DNA of 64,000 bases from NCBI GenBank assembly GCA_037957365.1, contig JARHVA010008427.1, positions 62,001 to 126,000 on the forward strand, given 5' to 3'. The notes under the pieces are model-generated. The model was not told where the DNA came from and did not search any database. It saw only the letters and a list, made by a program, of their open reading frames with translations. Shown piece after piece: positions 23,318-35,317 of this stretch. Origin of the DNA: Torreya grandis. Its lineage: Eukaryota; Streptophyta; Pinopsida; Cupressales; Taxaceae. The position numbers and the translations under genes were made by a program. Each line of letters starts with the position of its first letter. Position 1 is the first letter of the stretch.

Positions 23318-23683
23318 TTATTTTAAGCCTAAAATTCTAAAAATAAACTTCTTTTGTTTACCAAAAACACCATGTTCACATAAATCTAAATTAATAGGCT
23401 TTAAGTTTGATAACTTCCCTTTCTTATGTAAAATGTGCATACCTTTCTGACTCATATGACCCAATCTTGAATTCCATAAATTAGTTTCTAGATCAAAATT
23501 AGAATTTAATGTAGTATTAAAATGAATAATGCAATTACTCAAATGCAATGTGCCTTCCTTTTTCCCTTTGGATATAGCAAGATTACCTTTTTTTACCTTC
23601 CAAGATTCTACATTGAAAGTAATAGTACATCCATCTTCTACCAATTGACCTACAAAAATAAGATTTTTGGTAAGACTTGGCAC
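23318..23683 (-). pseudogene. Copia-C pre-integrase domain
   Basis: 121 open codons with MPSLTKNLIFVGQLVEDGC, LWNSRLGHMSQKGMHIL and LDLCEHGVFGK, matching the gag-pre-integrase domain with its H..C..C zinc ligands. It follows the protease and precedes the integrase core. Confidence 0.86.
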
Positions 23684-23699
23684 ATGTCTTACTTCTTTG

Positions 23700-23900
23700 A
23701 GTATCCATTCATTTCCATTTTGTTGCTTGATCTTTACTGACCCTTTACCAATAATATCAGAGGGTTCATTATATCATAAGAAAACTTGGCCACACTTTCC
23801 AATTACATAGGTTGTAAAATACTTGGGATTGAAAGTAGCATGAAAATATGCCCCTGAGTCAATGATCCATGACTCAACCTTTGTATCACATGATAAAACT
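23700..23900 (-). pseudogene. Copia-C protease
   Basis: A minus-strand frame reads SWIIDSGAYFHATFNP with catalytic D-S-G intact, then IIGKGSVKIKQQNGNEW. A stop lies between these blocks. Confidence 0.8.
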
Positions 23901-23989
23901 AAAGCATCTTGATACATAGTAGTAGTATCACTTGAGGTAATGTTTGCCTCTTGTTTATTATCATTATTTTGTTGTTCCTTGTGATTATT

Positions 23990-24822
23990 TTTAGGAGCTC
24001 AACACTGCATTCTCATATGGATAGACTTTCCATAGTTCTAACATAGAACACTTCTTCCTTTCGATTTGGATCTATGTTTAGAAGATAAAGATCATCCCTT
24101 AGATCCATGGCTATTATTCCATTGTCTATTCTTTTGTCTCCCTCTAGATTCAACATTTAGTGTATTTATTTTTGAAGTCTCACCAGATGTCTTCCTTCTC
24201 ATTTCTTTAGAGTTATGACACTAAAAACATCTTCCATTTTAAGAGTATTACTCCCAAACACACTGTTACTCACAACCATCACAAGATTATTCCAAGATTT
24301 AGGCAAGGAACATAGTAACAACAAGACCTTGACTTTTTCATCTAGTTTCATTTTCAAAGAAGTAAACTAATTTGTAATAATATTGTAAAAAATAAGATGT
24401 TTAGCTATACTTGAATTCTCATTCATTTTTAGTTTGAATAACCTCTTCATCAGATACACCTTTTTTGTTGCTAAAGGCATCTCATACAACTTGCATAAGG
24501 TGGTCATAAGTTCTTTTGTAGTCTTTTATTCATATATATTAGAGGCAACACTTCCTCTCAAGCAGAGCCTTATGGATCCCAAAGCTTTTCTATCCAAAAC
24601 ATTCCATTCATAATTTTTTCTCTTTCCCTATCCTTTTGCCTTTCCATCAAGAAGTCGATAGAGGTCCTTTTGATACAAATAGTCAATCATCTGCATCTTC
24701 CATAGAATATAATTCTATCCATTAAACTTATCAACCACTCTTCTTCTATCATCTACGATTGTCCAATATCTCCTACTTGAGAAGATATTACTCTGAGTTT
24801 GAGATCCTGTAGAGATTTACAT
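23990..24822 (-). pseudogene. Copia-C gag
   Basis: Minus-strand ATG at 24822 is followed at once by a stop (a likely C-to-T change). Then come LYQKDLYRLL, NVLDRKALGSIRL and KVYLMKRLFKLKM, typical of copia gag. The zinc knuckle near 24006-24050 has kept C, H and the last C but has Tyr for the second Cys. Several stops. Confidence 0.82.
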
Positions 24823-24851
24823 CTTGTAAAATAGTACACAAAACCACACAA

Positions 24852-24867
24852 AGATGGCTATGATACC
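24852..24867 (-). other. Primer binding site of copia-C
   Basis: Minus strand TGGTATCATAGCCATC, two bases after the LTR end AACCCAACA; iMet tRNA type. Confidence 0.8.
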
Positions 24868-24869
24868 AC

Positions 24870-26223
24870 TTGTTGGGTTAAATATAGAAAATTTCAATAT
24901 TTTATTACATACAATATTACTCAATTGCCTAGATAAAAATAATTGAGTTTACAAATTTGTATCAAAATATAATTTTTAACCCATAGATTAAAAATAATCT
25001 AAACATGTTATTTTAAGTTAAACAAATAAATAAGGAATAATAAATACATGCAGTAAATAGAGAAATAAGAGATGCTAAAAAAACATTCAAAAATACTGAC
25101 ATAGTATTTAAGTTGGTTCACCAAAATGTTGGGCTATGTCTACCAATAAACTCAAAAATTATTCTATTCAAACTTACAAAGGAATTTATACAAGTGCCTA
25201 TCACTTTCTTCCCCTCAGTCTCTATAATAGATCACTCTAGCAACACCTTTGTCTAAAGATAAACTTTCTCTTTCTGTTAATTACTACTTAGATCTAGTCA
25301 TATTTCATCTAAAATTCACTTCTTCATTAATTTTTCTACATCATTTACCACTTTTAAAGGGACAATGACTAAAAATAAGGAAGAATAAAATCTATTCTAA
25401 CTTCCTATAGTTAAAATCTATTATAGCTTCCTTGCAAAATAAGGAAGTACAAAATTTGTTCTAACTTCCTACAATTAAAATCTGTTACAGCTTCTTTGCA
25501 AAACCAGTACAAATTTGTTACAACTTCCTTATAAAATAAGTATAGATCTACTAAAACTTCCTTTTATTATAATCTTTTATAGATATTAAAAACAAACTAC
25601 TTTAAATAGTCATACAGCTATGACAGTGATGCATAGGCTATTGACAAATCATCATCTAACCATCCTTAGGTTTCTCCTACATTCAATCAATGCTTACAAG
25701 AGCATCATTAACAATAGACCTTCATGGCCATGCCAATATATATCTATGGCCAATGTAACCATGACCACATAATGCTTATATCGATCCACAACATTAAGAC
25801 TAAAATTTGACATTAACTTATTCTTGTCAATTTATAATATCACTTATATGAGAATCCCATAACACCAGTCAAGTTGTAGATTTTTTACTTATAGGTTGCT
25901 CATAGAAACTACAGTCTTCACCTATAGGTTGCCTATAATAACTACAAGTTTTCACCTATAGGTTGCCCATAGCCACTACAAGTTTTCACCTACATGTTTC
26001 TCACAACCACTATAGGTTTCATCTATAGGCTACCTGCAAAAACTACAGGTTACAGGCTACCCATAGTAACTACAGGTTACAAGCTACCCATAGTAACTAT
26101 AGGTTTCTTCTATAAGCTACCCATATCAACTATAGGTTTCTTTTATAGGCTACCTATAATAACTAGAATTTTTAAGATTTTCATTAAAATAAAATGAGGC
26201 ATTATATTTCCACATCTCGAATA
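24870..26223 (-). repeat. LTR shared by two copia bodies
   Basis: 5' LTR for the body on its left (primer site adjacent) and, by orientation, 3' LTR for the truncated body on its right (26224-27480). Minisatellite at about 25870-26170 and AAGGAAGTA repeats at about 25370-25560. The right-hand purine tract has decayed to AAGTTGGAAAT. Confidence 0.82.
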
Positions 26224-27480
26224 ATTTCCAACTTAGAGACATAAGGTTGTAACACCAACTACTACAACCTCCCACCTAAACTCAAAACTATTGATTTATT
26301 CTTCTTCAATATCATGCTTGAAGTCCCAAAAAAGTTGAATGTGCCCTCAAATTCAATACTGTAATTACCTTAGTAATCATATCTATAGGATTCTTCTCTG
26401 AGTGAATCTTCTCGAGCTTGAACTACCCACTTTCCAAAATTATACGTATGAAGTGGTAACGAAGCTCTATATGCTTTGTCTTGCTATGAAAAACAATTTT
26501 TTTAGCCAAGTGAATATCATTTTGACTATCAGAATATAGAGTGTACCCATATTGCTTCACTCCCAACTCCTCTAGAAATATACTTAACCATAACAACTCT
26601 TTACTTGCTTCAGTGCAACCAATGTATTCATCCTTAGTGGTAGAAAGTGCAACAAATTTTTGTAGCTTAGAAACCCATGAGAACGTAGTTCCTCCATCTA
26701 TGAAAATAAAGTCAGTGTTAGACCTTCTAACATCAAAATCACCTATCATGTCACTATCCACAAAACCTTACAACCCACTATTAGAACCTTCAAAACATAA
26801 ACACATACGAGAGGTTCCACACAAATATTTTAAAATCCACTAAACTACTAACTAGTGTTGCTTACCAAGGTTACTCATGAACCTACTCACTACTCCCACT
26901 ACTTGGGATATGTCTAGATGAGTAAAAATAATAGCATATATTAAAATTTCCATAGCTAAAGCATATGGCATCTTTGTCATATAATCTTTCTCCTCTTGTG
27001 ACTTAGGAGACTTTGTCTTACTCAACTTGAAGTGCCCAGGTAAAGGTGTAGAAACAGACTTATAGTTCTGCATACCAAATCTTATCAACCCTTTTTCAAT
27101 ATATTTAAATTGAGTTAAAGTTAAGTTTTTACCTAATCTATCTATGTCAATTCTCATTCTGAGAATTTTCTTGACTGGTCCAAGATCCTTCATGGTAAAC
27201 TCTGAAGAAAGAAATTTATTCAATTAACTTATTCTCAGCATGTTCGCTCCACACAACATGTCATCAACATAAAGTAGAAGAATAATTGATTCACCATTTT
27301 CAAATTTATTACTATAAATGCAATGATCACTATGAGTATGAGCATATCTATGCTCTAACATGAAAGTATCAAACCTTAGGTACCATTGCCTAGGTGCCTG
27401 TTTCAAACCATATAATTTTTTTAGTAGTTTACAAGCCTTTCTTTATTTCCCCTTTACCTCAAAACCTTCTGGTTATTTTA
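26224..27480 (-). pseudogene. Truncated second copia body (RT-RNase H)
   Basis: Minus-strand frames: 27406-27224 (APRQWYLRFDTFMLEHRYA, LLLYVDDMLCG), 27223-26852 (RT end, FGMQNYKSVSTPLPGHFKLS) and 26761-26423 (RNase H: SKLQKFVALSTTKDEYIGC, YSDSQNDIHLAKK, HSKTKHIELRYHFIR). It is closely related to copia-C and keeps the uninterrupted sequence across the site where NA1 entered copia-C. Similarity stops abruptly near 27480 within RT; no gag, PR, IN or 5' LTR follows. Confidence 0.86.
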
Positions 27481-28003
27481 TGTATATTTAATCTTATAAT
27501 AAAATCAAATCAATCAAATCAACATACAAAATAATCAAATCAATCAATAATAATAACTCTATTATTTCATATCAAGGATATGCATCATTAATACTCTGCA
27601 AGAAGTCTCTATATTGATACATGTTTTTATTAATAATAATTCCCCTAGGCATCCAATTTTATAATAGTCAATAACATTCAATATTATATATCCTTCATGC
27701 ATTTTCTATTTACTCAATTTTATTTTAACCAACTTGAGTACCTAGAGAGTCAAAAAAATCATAAAATCCTTCAAAAGTTAGACTTATCATCTTAAGACTT
27801 AATAATATACATATACTCATTAATTAGAAAATATCCATTATTTACACCATATATAACAAATGTTTATACTGACATATCATGTTAAGTTAATCTAGGTGCT
27901 CCAATTAGGTAAAAAAAAACTTTTTAATAATAAATAAACCTAGATACTCATGCAAGATACACATCAGGTTCCTTTCACTAAACACACCTCTATTTATACA
28001 AAA

Positions 28004-28004
<1 letters not shown>

Positions 28005-28085
<81 letters not shown>
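28005..28085. repeat. (TG)40 microsatellite
   Basis: Uninterrupted TG dinucleotides, about 40 units. A frame through it gives only a Cys-Val repeat and is not a gene. Confidence 0.97.
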
Positions 28086-28087
<2 letters not shown>

Positions 28088-28659
28088 TTTCCTATGTATA
28101 CACCTATATCAATCAAATGACAATGGAAAAATACATGACCAAAATATAAATATACAATTTAAATTACCAAGGATAATGAATACAGTTAAAAACATAAAGC
28201 ATACTCCCAGATTGATCCAAGTTCACTTTATGACATTTTTTCCATTACTATGAGACATTCATGGGTCTTATTTTCTCATTTTAATTCAAGTGTCACTCAT
28301 CACATGTTTATAAAATCCCAAATAAGTTCATGCACAATCATATTAAATAAAACAATGTTTTTTCAAGCACAAAATATATATAACTATAATTATTTTCCCT
28401 CTTATTCATTTCCTATTATGAACATACAACTATATCAACATTTGCTGGTTATACAAGCTAAGTAAATTTTGCATCCTACTTAGAATTCCAAATTGTAAAT
28501 ATACCTAGAACCAAGGTGAATTATTTAATATGTCCTATACAATAAATGATTCATATCAAATGCTTATAAGACTGCATATTCCTATTGAAACCAAATGACA
28601 TTAAGTACCCAAAGTGGCAATATCTAATAGAAGATTTCAAATGACATATTCCAAAACTT

Positions 28660-28940
28660 TGATAACACTATCCAAAATACTTGTAACTATTTATAAACAT
28701 GTACATGTCAAGCTATATTACTTGATAGTTTTATTGACAAAAATCCATAAATCACCAATGGTTTTACTCCCTTTTTATCAGCCAGTGGATGGAACCAAAA
28801 ACTATCCCAAATACCCATAACTATTTAGAAACATGTATATGTCAAAATATATTACTCAATAGTACTAATAAACACAACCCACAATTCAATAATGGTTTTA
28901 CTCCCTTTTATGGTCTTTTAGATGGAACCAAGTTCTATCC
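28660..28940. repeat. Imperfect tandem duplication of ~135 bp
   Basis: Two units, each containing ACTATCC(A/C)AAATAC, AAACATGTA(C/T)ATGTCAA and GGTTTTACTCCCTTTT followed by GATGGAACCA, about 134 bases apart. Confidence 0.65.
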
Positions 28941-30007
28941 CTTAGTGCATAAAAGGTACCTTATCATTTTCATTTAGAAATCACAATCATTTCATTCAAA
29001 CAACATTACCCTAACCCGAGTATAAATATATATACACAATATTTTTTATACAAATAAGAGTAAATATATACCCATGACAATAACTACATTTTGTTTTTGT
29101 TTTTCTATACAAGAATTTAAAATTACATAACCTACCTAGTCACTATCTCATTAGGGCTCGAATGGAATTTCTCGTGATTCTAAGAATGCCTAGTTCTATT
29201 CTCCTATCCTTCTATCCTTCAATTCTTTTCTATCTCACCAGCTCTCCTCTACTTCTAATCTCATTCATTTTTATCACTTATTCATGTTAAAACCAAACTT
29301 CCACTTTTTTATGAGTTAGAATTATGATCCAGTAGTTATGTTAAGCTTATGCACCAATTTGATAGCTTAAAACCCTAAAATCTAGTCATGGTCACCATAT
29401 ACACCTTATTTATCCCAAAAACCAAGTCAACACTACTAGAGGTACAATCACTAATCCCAGATAATCCAAATTCAATTTCAAACCTTTCAAAACTCTTAAT
29501 AAATTACCATAAGCATTTATGAAGCATACACATCATTTATAGCAATGAACAAGAGAGACAATGCAAGATCAAACACATAATAGATGACATATGTAGGAAA
29601 CCCTCTTGGGGCAGAAAACCCATTGGAACCTACAATTGGACTACTATCCTATAATAAAAATAACTAATTTAGACTAGTTATAATTGATCAAGAAAATACC
29701 ATCCCTTATTTTAGTGAGACTGTAATCCCATAAGGATCTACTACACTTGTCTAGTTAAGCTACCATAACAATTATACCTTTAGCAAGTTTTAGCTTGCAA
29801 GGAGGATGCAACACCCTAGATGTTGAGATACCAAAAAAACAACTATGAATAGAACATCTCATAGAACATTGATTTCCTACCAATATGATGGAGATATAAA
29901 TTATATCATCTCTCTTCAACTCTGCACACTCAATGCATGCAAATCCACATTTTAGATCACTCTTCACTCCTAAGCCACAACTCTATCACCATATCAATAA
30001 CATGACC

Positions 30008-31008
30008 AAATGGTCATACATGCAATCTACACTCTGATTTGCTTCTCAAATCAGCCACCTAGCTCACACAAACAACACCTATGCTTTTTTCACACTCAAT
30101 GGATCTAAATCTACATTTTGGATCACTCTAGACCTATTCACTCATCCTTAATCTACAAAATCACTATTCTAACATCAGAAACATGAACCATAGGTCATAC
30201 ACATATTCCTCAATTTTATTTTCTCATCAACTCATCTACTAGGCACTCTACCTCTCCTTTAGTCCATATTTCTCACATGCACGTACCTCTTACAAGTCTC
30301 TCACAAGTATAGAAACCATCTCATTTGGTTTCACTATATATAGAGCCTTCATGATTATCAACATATTGGTCAGCCATTAGGTATGCCTTAACCCTTAAGG
30401 AATGTATCGTACAAAGACACAACTCAATACATTCATCATAGGGTGTTCATATCATCTATGGGTCACCCTTAAGTAACTACACCTTTCAATTAGGCCTTTA
30501 TAATTCTTATAAGTCTCATATAGACCTATTCATCCATTTATCACTTCATCACTCAAAAAAAAAACATAGGACCACTTTAAAATACATTGATCCACTCCTT
30601 ATGTCCCCTTAGACATCCTAAAATTATCACAATCATCTCTGCTTATTGATTCATATGATCAATCAACTCACACAATAGCCTTGTACATAAGAACATCATG
30701 AACGAACACACAATCAACTTCTGAAGCATTGTTCATACTAAATATGAATTGGTCAACCATACAAAGACCACACATATTATCTTAATTGAGTCCTAAACAC
30801 TCCCAAATAGATAAGTCATCATGAGACATCAAAACAACATCAACACAAGATCAAACATCCTTCTTAGGTTACTTGTAGAACATAGTCAAACATAGTCAAC
30901 TTTGGACCTTCATAACTTTGACTGTACATACTTTTAGACCTTTAAATCTATATTTCCAAATGTACCATGGATTAATCTAAAAAATTATTTTTATTTGATG
31001 GTAAAATT
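30008..31008. repeat. Segmental tandem duplication, copy 1
   Basis: About 1 kb that recurs immediately downstream with a period of 1001 bases (TGCAATCTACACTCTG at 30021 and 31022). Copy 2 begins near 31009, is broken by copia-A at 31231, and resumes at 41214. A TATATATAG box near 30345 hints that it may derive from an old promoter-bearing repeat, but no coding frame was seen. Confidence 0.85.
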
Positions 31009-31231
31009 AAATGGCTGTACATGCAATCTACACTCTGATTTGTCTCTGAAATCAGCCACCTAGCTCACACAAACAACACATATCCTTTGTTCACACTCAA
31101 TGCATCTAAATCTACATTTTGGATCACTCTAGACCTCTTCACTCATCCTTAATCTACAAGATCACTATTATAACATTAGAAACATGAACCATAGGTCATA
31201 CACATATTCCTCAATTTTATTTTCTCATCAA
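31009..31231. repeat. Segmental tandem duplication, copy 2 (left part)
   Basis: Matches 30008-30230 with few changes. It ends in the ATCAA target site of copia-A; the rest of the copy is at 41214-41990. Confidence 0.85.
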
Positions 31232-31850
31232 TGTCAGGATCTTAGAGTACAATTGATTACTTTTGTATAAGCAACTAAACATGGAATTTAAACCAGAAGT
31301 AATAAGTAACTAGAAATCAGAAATAGAAAATAATAGGAGATATGAGAAATAATACAATCTATATTAAACTCTTTCAAAAGGAAATACAATGAAGAAATCT
31401 CTCTCTCCTCACACCTCTCAGATGTACAGTAATTCTCCCTCAAGAGTTCTCTCTCTCAATCAATTACAATCAACTCAATTATTGAATTGTCTTGCAGATC
31501 TTCTTGATCTTGTATAAATTAAAATACTACCCCATGGGTCTCTTAAATAGAATTTCAAATCAAACAATAATTAGAAAAATAGACTCAAGACTAATTTTAG
31601 TCTTTACATGCAAACTAATTGTTCTCCTAAAAATAGCAATTTTGGAAACGCACAGAAGTTGGTGTTGGTCTGAAGATGACCGATGCTGGCCGACCCCTAA
31701 CTGATGTCAGTTAGTTCTAACTAATGCCATGACTGATGTTGGTCAACTCCTAACTGATGTCAGTTGGTTCTGACCAATGTCAGTTACTGTGTAATCCCAA
31801 CAACCTCCACATTAGCTCATTAGTGAAGCTTTTGGATCCACAACTCAACA
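31232..31850 (-). repeat. 3' LTR of copia-A
   Basis: Partner of 40597-41213. On the minus strand it starts TGTTGAGTTGTGG and ends AAGATCCTGACA. The palindrome array at 31671-31790 is more eroded than in the other LTR. Confidence 0.9.
31671..31790. repeat. Eroded ACCGAYGTCGGT array, copia-A 3' LTR
   Basis: Units such as ACTGATGTCAGT and ACCAATGTCAGT. Most CG pairs of the consensus are replaced by TG or CA, as expected from methylated-cytosine decay. Confidence 0.7.
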
Positions 31851-31862
31851 ATCTCCCACTTA
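31851..31862 (-). other. Polypurine tract of copia-A
   Basis: Minus strand TAAGTGGGAGAT directly before the TGTTGAG start of the 3' LTR. Confidence 0.8.
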
Positions 31863-31937
31863 GAGATAAACAGCTGCACCTGTACCTATACAACAACATC
31901 CTCTAAACATCTCTAGCTTGTTTCTCCCTCTTCAAGT

Positions 31938-32700
31938 TCAATCTTGAAGACCAAAAAAATTTGAATGAAGATTCAACTTCTCTTTTGTTACTGGCTTTGT
32001 TAACATATCAGTCGGGTTCTTATCCATATGGATCTTTTCCAGCTTCAACTGTCCATCCTCCAATACCTGTCTAATGAAGTGGTACCTAAGTTGTATATGT
32101 TTGGTTCTTGAATGAAAGGCTGAATTCTTTACCAAATGAATTGCACTTTGACTATCACTGTACAATTTGTAACTCTCTTGCTCCTTTCCCAACTCTTCCA
32201 TGAACTGAGTCATCCAAATCATTTCCTTGCTAGCCTCTATGACTACAATGTTTTCTGACTCTGTAGTAGACAAGGCAACAACCTTCTACAACTTTGAAAT
32301 CTAGCTAACTGTCATTCCACCAATAGTGAACACATATCCTGTGGTGCTTCTCCTACCATCTAAGTCTCCTACCATATCTGAATCTACATACCCATGTAGA
32401 GAAGTGTTTGACCCTCCATAGCATAAATGCCTATTGCTAGTCCCTCTCAGATATTTGAGAATCCACTGAACTGATTTCCAGTGTTCCTTTCCTAGATTGG
32501 CCATAAACTTGCTGACAACTCCCACTACTTGGGCAATATCTGGTCTAGTACATACCATTGCATACATCAAGCTCCCAACTACTAAAGCATATGGAACTCT
32601 ACTCATGTACTCAACCTCATCATGTGGTTTAGGACACTGTTCTTTGCTCAACTTGAAGTGTCCAGCCATAGGTGTGCTTATCGGTTTTGCATCCTACATA
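31938..32700 (-). pseudogene. Copia-A RNase H and RT C-terminus
   Basis: Frames 32669-32301 and 32273-31938 give MAGHFKLSKEQCPKP, VPYALVVGSLMYAMVCTRPD, ILKYLRGTSNRHLCYGG, DLDGRRSTTGYVF, then ASKEMIWMTQFMEELG, YSDSQSAIHLVKNSAFHSRT and NPTDMLTKPV. These are the full set of copia RNase H landmarks, broken by one frame change and a stop near 32290. Confidence 0.9.
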
Positions 32701-32749
32701 TTGAACCTCTCTAACACCTTATTCACATAATCCTCTTGAGACAAAATCA

Positions 32750-33439
32750 AACTGTGATTTTTTCTCTCTCTTAATACTCATGCCAAGGATTTTCTTTGCT
32801 GCACCTAAATCCTTCATGGCAAATGTGTGAGCTAATTTTACCTTAAGCTCAGTAATTTCCTACATGTGTGAACTTTTAATAAGCATATCATCTACATATA
32901 GTAAAAAGATAATATAACTACCATTATCCAATCTATTAAAAAAAACACAATGGTCAGATTGACATTTACTAAAGCCATGCTCTGTCATAACCCTGTCAAA
33001 CCTCAAATACCATTGTCTTAGAGCTTGCTTAAGACCATATAAGCTTTTCTTCAACCTGCACACAAGTTTCTCCTTACCTTTGACCTCAAAACCTTATGGT
33101 TGATCCATATATATCTCTTCATCCAAATCTCCATGAAGAAATGTTGTTTTAACATCAAGCTACTCAAGATGCAAATTCTCTATAGTAACTAAAGACAATA
33201 CAATCCAAATAGAAGTCATCTTTACTACAAGAGAAAAAATTTCATCAAAATCAATACTTGGTTTCTGTGCAAATCCCTTTACTACCAACCTATCCTTATG
33301 TCTCATTTATTCATTCTCTCCTTCCTTTAACCTGTATACCCATTTATTTTTCAGTGTTTTCTTTCCAGCTGGCAACTCAACCAAATCCCACGTATGGTTC
33401 TCTTCTAAGGAATCAATTTCCTCATTCATGCCATGTTCT
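32750..33439 (-). pseudogene. Copia-A reverse transcriptase
   Basis: Minus-strand blocks in order: NEEIDSLEENHTWDLVELPA, KNKWVYRLKEG, VVKGFAQKPSIDFDEIFS, LDVKTTFLHGDLDEEIYM, LYGLKQALRQWYLRFD and LLYVDDMLI with the YVDD site intact. A handful of stops break it. Its N-terminal edge is the copia-B insertion at 33440. Confidence 0.9.
33435..33439. other. Target site duplication GTTCT of copia-B (left)
   Basis: GTTCT before 33440 pairs with GTTCC at 38462-38466, four of five bases matching. Confidence 0.7.
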
Positions 33440-33525
33440 TGTTAGGTTGTGGAGCTAAAATCTTCACTGATGTAGACATGGAGAAGGCCATCAGAGGGGT
33501 TGCTGAAGGTTCCTGAGCGTCAGAG

Positions 33526-33645
33526 CAACCGGCGTCGGTCTGATCAGCCGACATCGACAGGATAGTGAAGAGAAGCAACCGACATCGGTCAGGGATCGGC
33601 CGACGTCGGTCACCTCCAGGCAGACAGGGACCGATGTCGGTCGCC
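33526..33645. repeat. ACCGAYGTCGGT array in copia-B 5' LTR
   Basis: Units ACCGGCGTCGGT (33528), GCCGACATCGAC, ACCGACATCGGT, GCCGACGTCGGT (33599) and ACCGATGTCGGT (33630). Confidence 0.8.
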
Positions 33646-33779
33646 TGTGTGGTTCGACTGCGAGCTTATTATGGGCAGTTAGCTAACAAACTAAGTGTTT
33701 GCATGATTAGAGCTATTTTTAGACTGAGAGCTGTGAATCTAATTATGGTAATTAGATGTCTAATCATTGTTTGGATGAG

Positions 33780-33790
33780 ATCTATATAAT
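33780..33790 (+). promoter_or_regulatory. Putative TATA box of copia-B LTR
   Basis: CTATATAATAG followed by an initiator-like CTCATGG about 15 bases on; conserved at the equivalent place in the 3' LTR (about 37640). Confidence 0.5.
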
Positions 33791-34603
33791 AGACTCATGG
33801 TTGTATTGGAAAAGTGTTCTATTTTGAGTTGAGCAAAGTTTGTTCCTTTTGTGTGTGAGGTGAGCAAGGGTGTTCCTCCTAGTTCCACAGTACTAGGTGT
33901 AGGTGCTGGATTGGAGAATTAGCAGGGTTCTTCATGTATGTAGGATCTTGGTCACAGGGGTATGGCCTATATAGGAGATCTACATGGTAAGTAAGATCGT
34001 TGATTTGCAGGTGTATGTGTGTGCAAGGTCAAGGTTCATAGGTGAGCAGAACTGGGTTTGATTTGCAGGTGTGCAGGATCATATAGACAGCAACACAACA
34101 GGGAGCAGTATCAGGAAGGATCTACTTGGAGTACAGGTGTGTACTCAGATAGAGCAAAGAGGAAGGCAAGGGAGTTCCTTCCATAAGTATGGTCTATTGA
34201 ATTGCAGGTTCATGGGAGATCTACTTGAAGTACCTTGAGTACTTGTGGAGTATGTGGAGTACTTGTGGAGTGCGTGGAGCACTTGTGGTGTGCATGGAGC
34301 ACAGAAGGTGAACACCAACTCTGTATTTGAGTTGGGTGTTGGGACCTGAGAGGGAGAGCTTTGGGGAGAAGATTTACTGTTCACTTGAGGCATGGGAAAC
34401 CTCTGTAAGGTGGTGGAGAAGAAGTGGGATCTTCTTTATTGTATTCTTTTCTGTATAAAGTGTTAATACAATTTGTGTATTGTCTCTCATATCATGTGTT
34501 ATTCTGAATTCTAGTTACTTGGTGAATCTGGTTTATTTCCACATATTAAGTTGCTTGGTTTGGTAATCATATTGTGCTCTTTTGGTGGAGCAAGATCCTG
34601 ACA

Positions 34604-35207
34604 TTGATTTGCAGGTGTATGTGTGTTCAAGGTCAAGGTTCACAGGTGAGCAGAACCGGGTTTGATTTGCAGGTGTACAGGATCATATAGACAACAACAC
34701 AATAAGAAGTAGTATCAGGAAGGATCTACTTGGAGTACAGGTGTGTACTCAGATAGAGCAAAGAGGAAGGCAAGGGAGTTCCTTCCATAAGTATGGTCTG
34801 TTGAATTGCAGGTTCATGGGAGATCTACTTGAAGTACCTTGAGTACTTATGGAGTACGTGGAGTACTTGTGGAGTGCGTGGAACACTTGTGGTGTGCGTG
34901 GAGCACAGGAGGTGAACACCAACTCTGTATTTGAGTTGGGTGTTGGGACCTAAGAGGGAGAGCTTTGGGGAGAAGATTTACTGTTCACTTGAGGCGTGGG
35001 AAACCTCTGTAAGGTGGTGGAGAAGAAGTGGGATCTTCTTTATTGTATTCTTTTCTATATAAAGTGTTAATACAATTTGTGTATTGTCTCTCATATCATG
35101 TGTTATTCTGAATTCTAGTTACTTGGTGAATCTGGTTTATTTCCGCATATTAAGTTGCTTGGTTTGGTAATCATATTGTGCTCTTTTGGTGGAGCAAGAT
35201 CCTGACA
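34604..35207 (+). repeat. 604-bp duplication of the R-U5 half of the copia-B LTR
   Basis: Copies 34000-34603, starting TTGATTTGCAGGTG directly after the LTR end TGACA and ending again in TGACA before the primer site. It lacks the TATA region. The 3' LTR has no such extra block. Confidence 0.9.
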
Positions 35208-35209
35208 AG

Positions 35210-35221
35210 TGGTATCAGAGC
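35210..35221 (+). other. Primer binding site of copia-B
   Basis: TGGTATCAGAGC, a perfect iMet tRNA site, two bases after the end of the duplicated LTR segment. Confidence 0.88.
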
Positions 35222-35317
35222 TTTTGGTTGGGATACTAACAGATTGGTTTAGATCTGGGTAGTGTGTTTTGATTACAAGTCACTCTCAGGGGTTTCTGAT
35301 TGAGTGGGAGTAGAGCA

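Larger units (their letters stand above)
15071..26223 (-). mobile_element. Ty1/copia element C (interrupted)
   Basis: Minus-strand element with LTRs at 15071-16438 and 24870-26223, primer site at 24852-24867, and copia domain order gag, PR, pre-integrase, IN, RT, RNase H read from right to left. The body is interrupted in RNase H by the 16922-21159 element. Removing that insertion leaves about 6.9 kb. All domains carry stops or frameshifts, and the integrase has lost its second Asp. The right LTR also serves as the 3' LTR of a second truncated copia body (26224-27480). Confidence 0.87.
27481..30007. other. Gene-less stretch with simple repeats
   Basis: No coding frame with a recognisable domain. 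It holds a long (TG)n run (28005-28085) and a short tandem duplication (about 28660-28940). The rest is unremarkable AT-rich sequence. Confidence 0.5.
33440..34603 (+). repeat. 5' LTR of copia-B, full-length unit
   Basis: Starts TGTTAGGTTGTGGAGC and ends AAGATCCTGACA. A TATA box CTATATAATAG lies at about 33780-33790. Short 11-22 base repeats around TGTGGAGTACG occupy about 34225-34300. Confidence 0.9.

Noticed and set aside
28008..28253. Plus-strand frame starting with a long Cys-Val repeat
   Set aside because: It is only a translation of the (TG)n microsatellite; nothing downstream has coding character.
29580..29700. Possible LTR start near 29593 (TGTAGGAAACCC with CTTGGGGCAGAAAACCC)
   Set aside because: No second copy, primer site or purine tract could be found in the window.
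33565..33789. Plus-strand frame in the copia-B 5' LTR
   Set aside because: Lies in U3 across the palindrome array; no homologous open frame with domain character in the 3' LTR.
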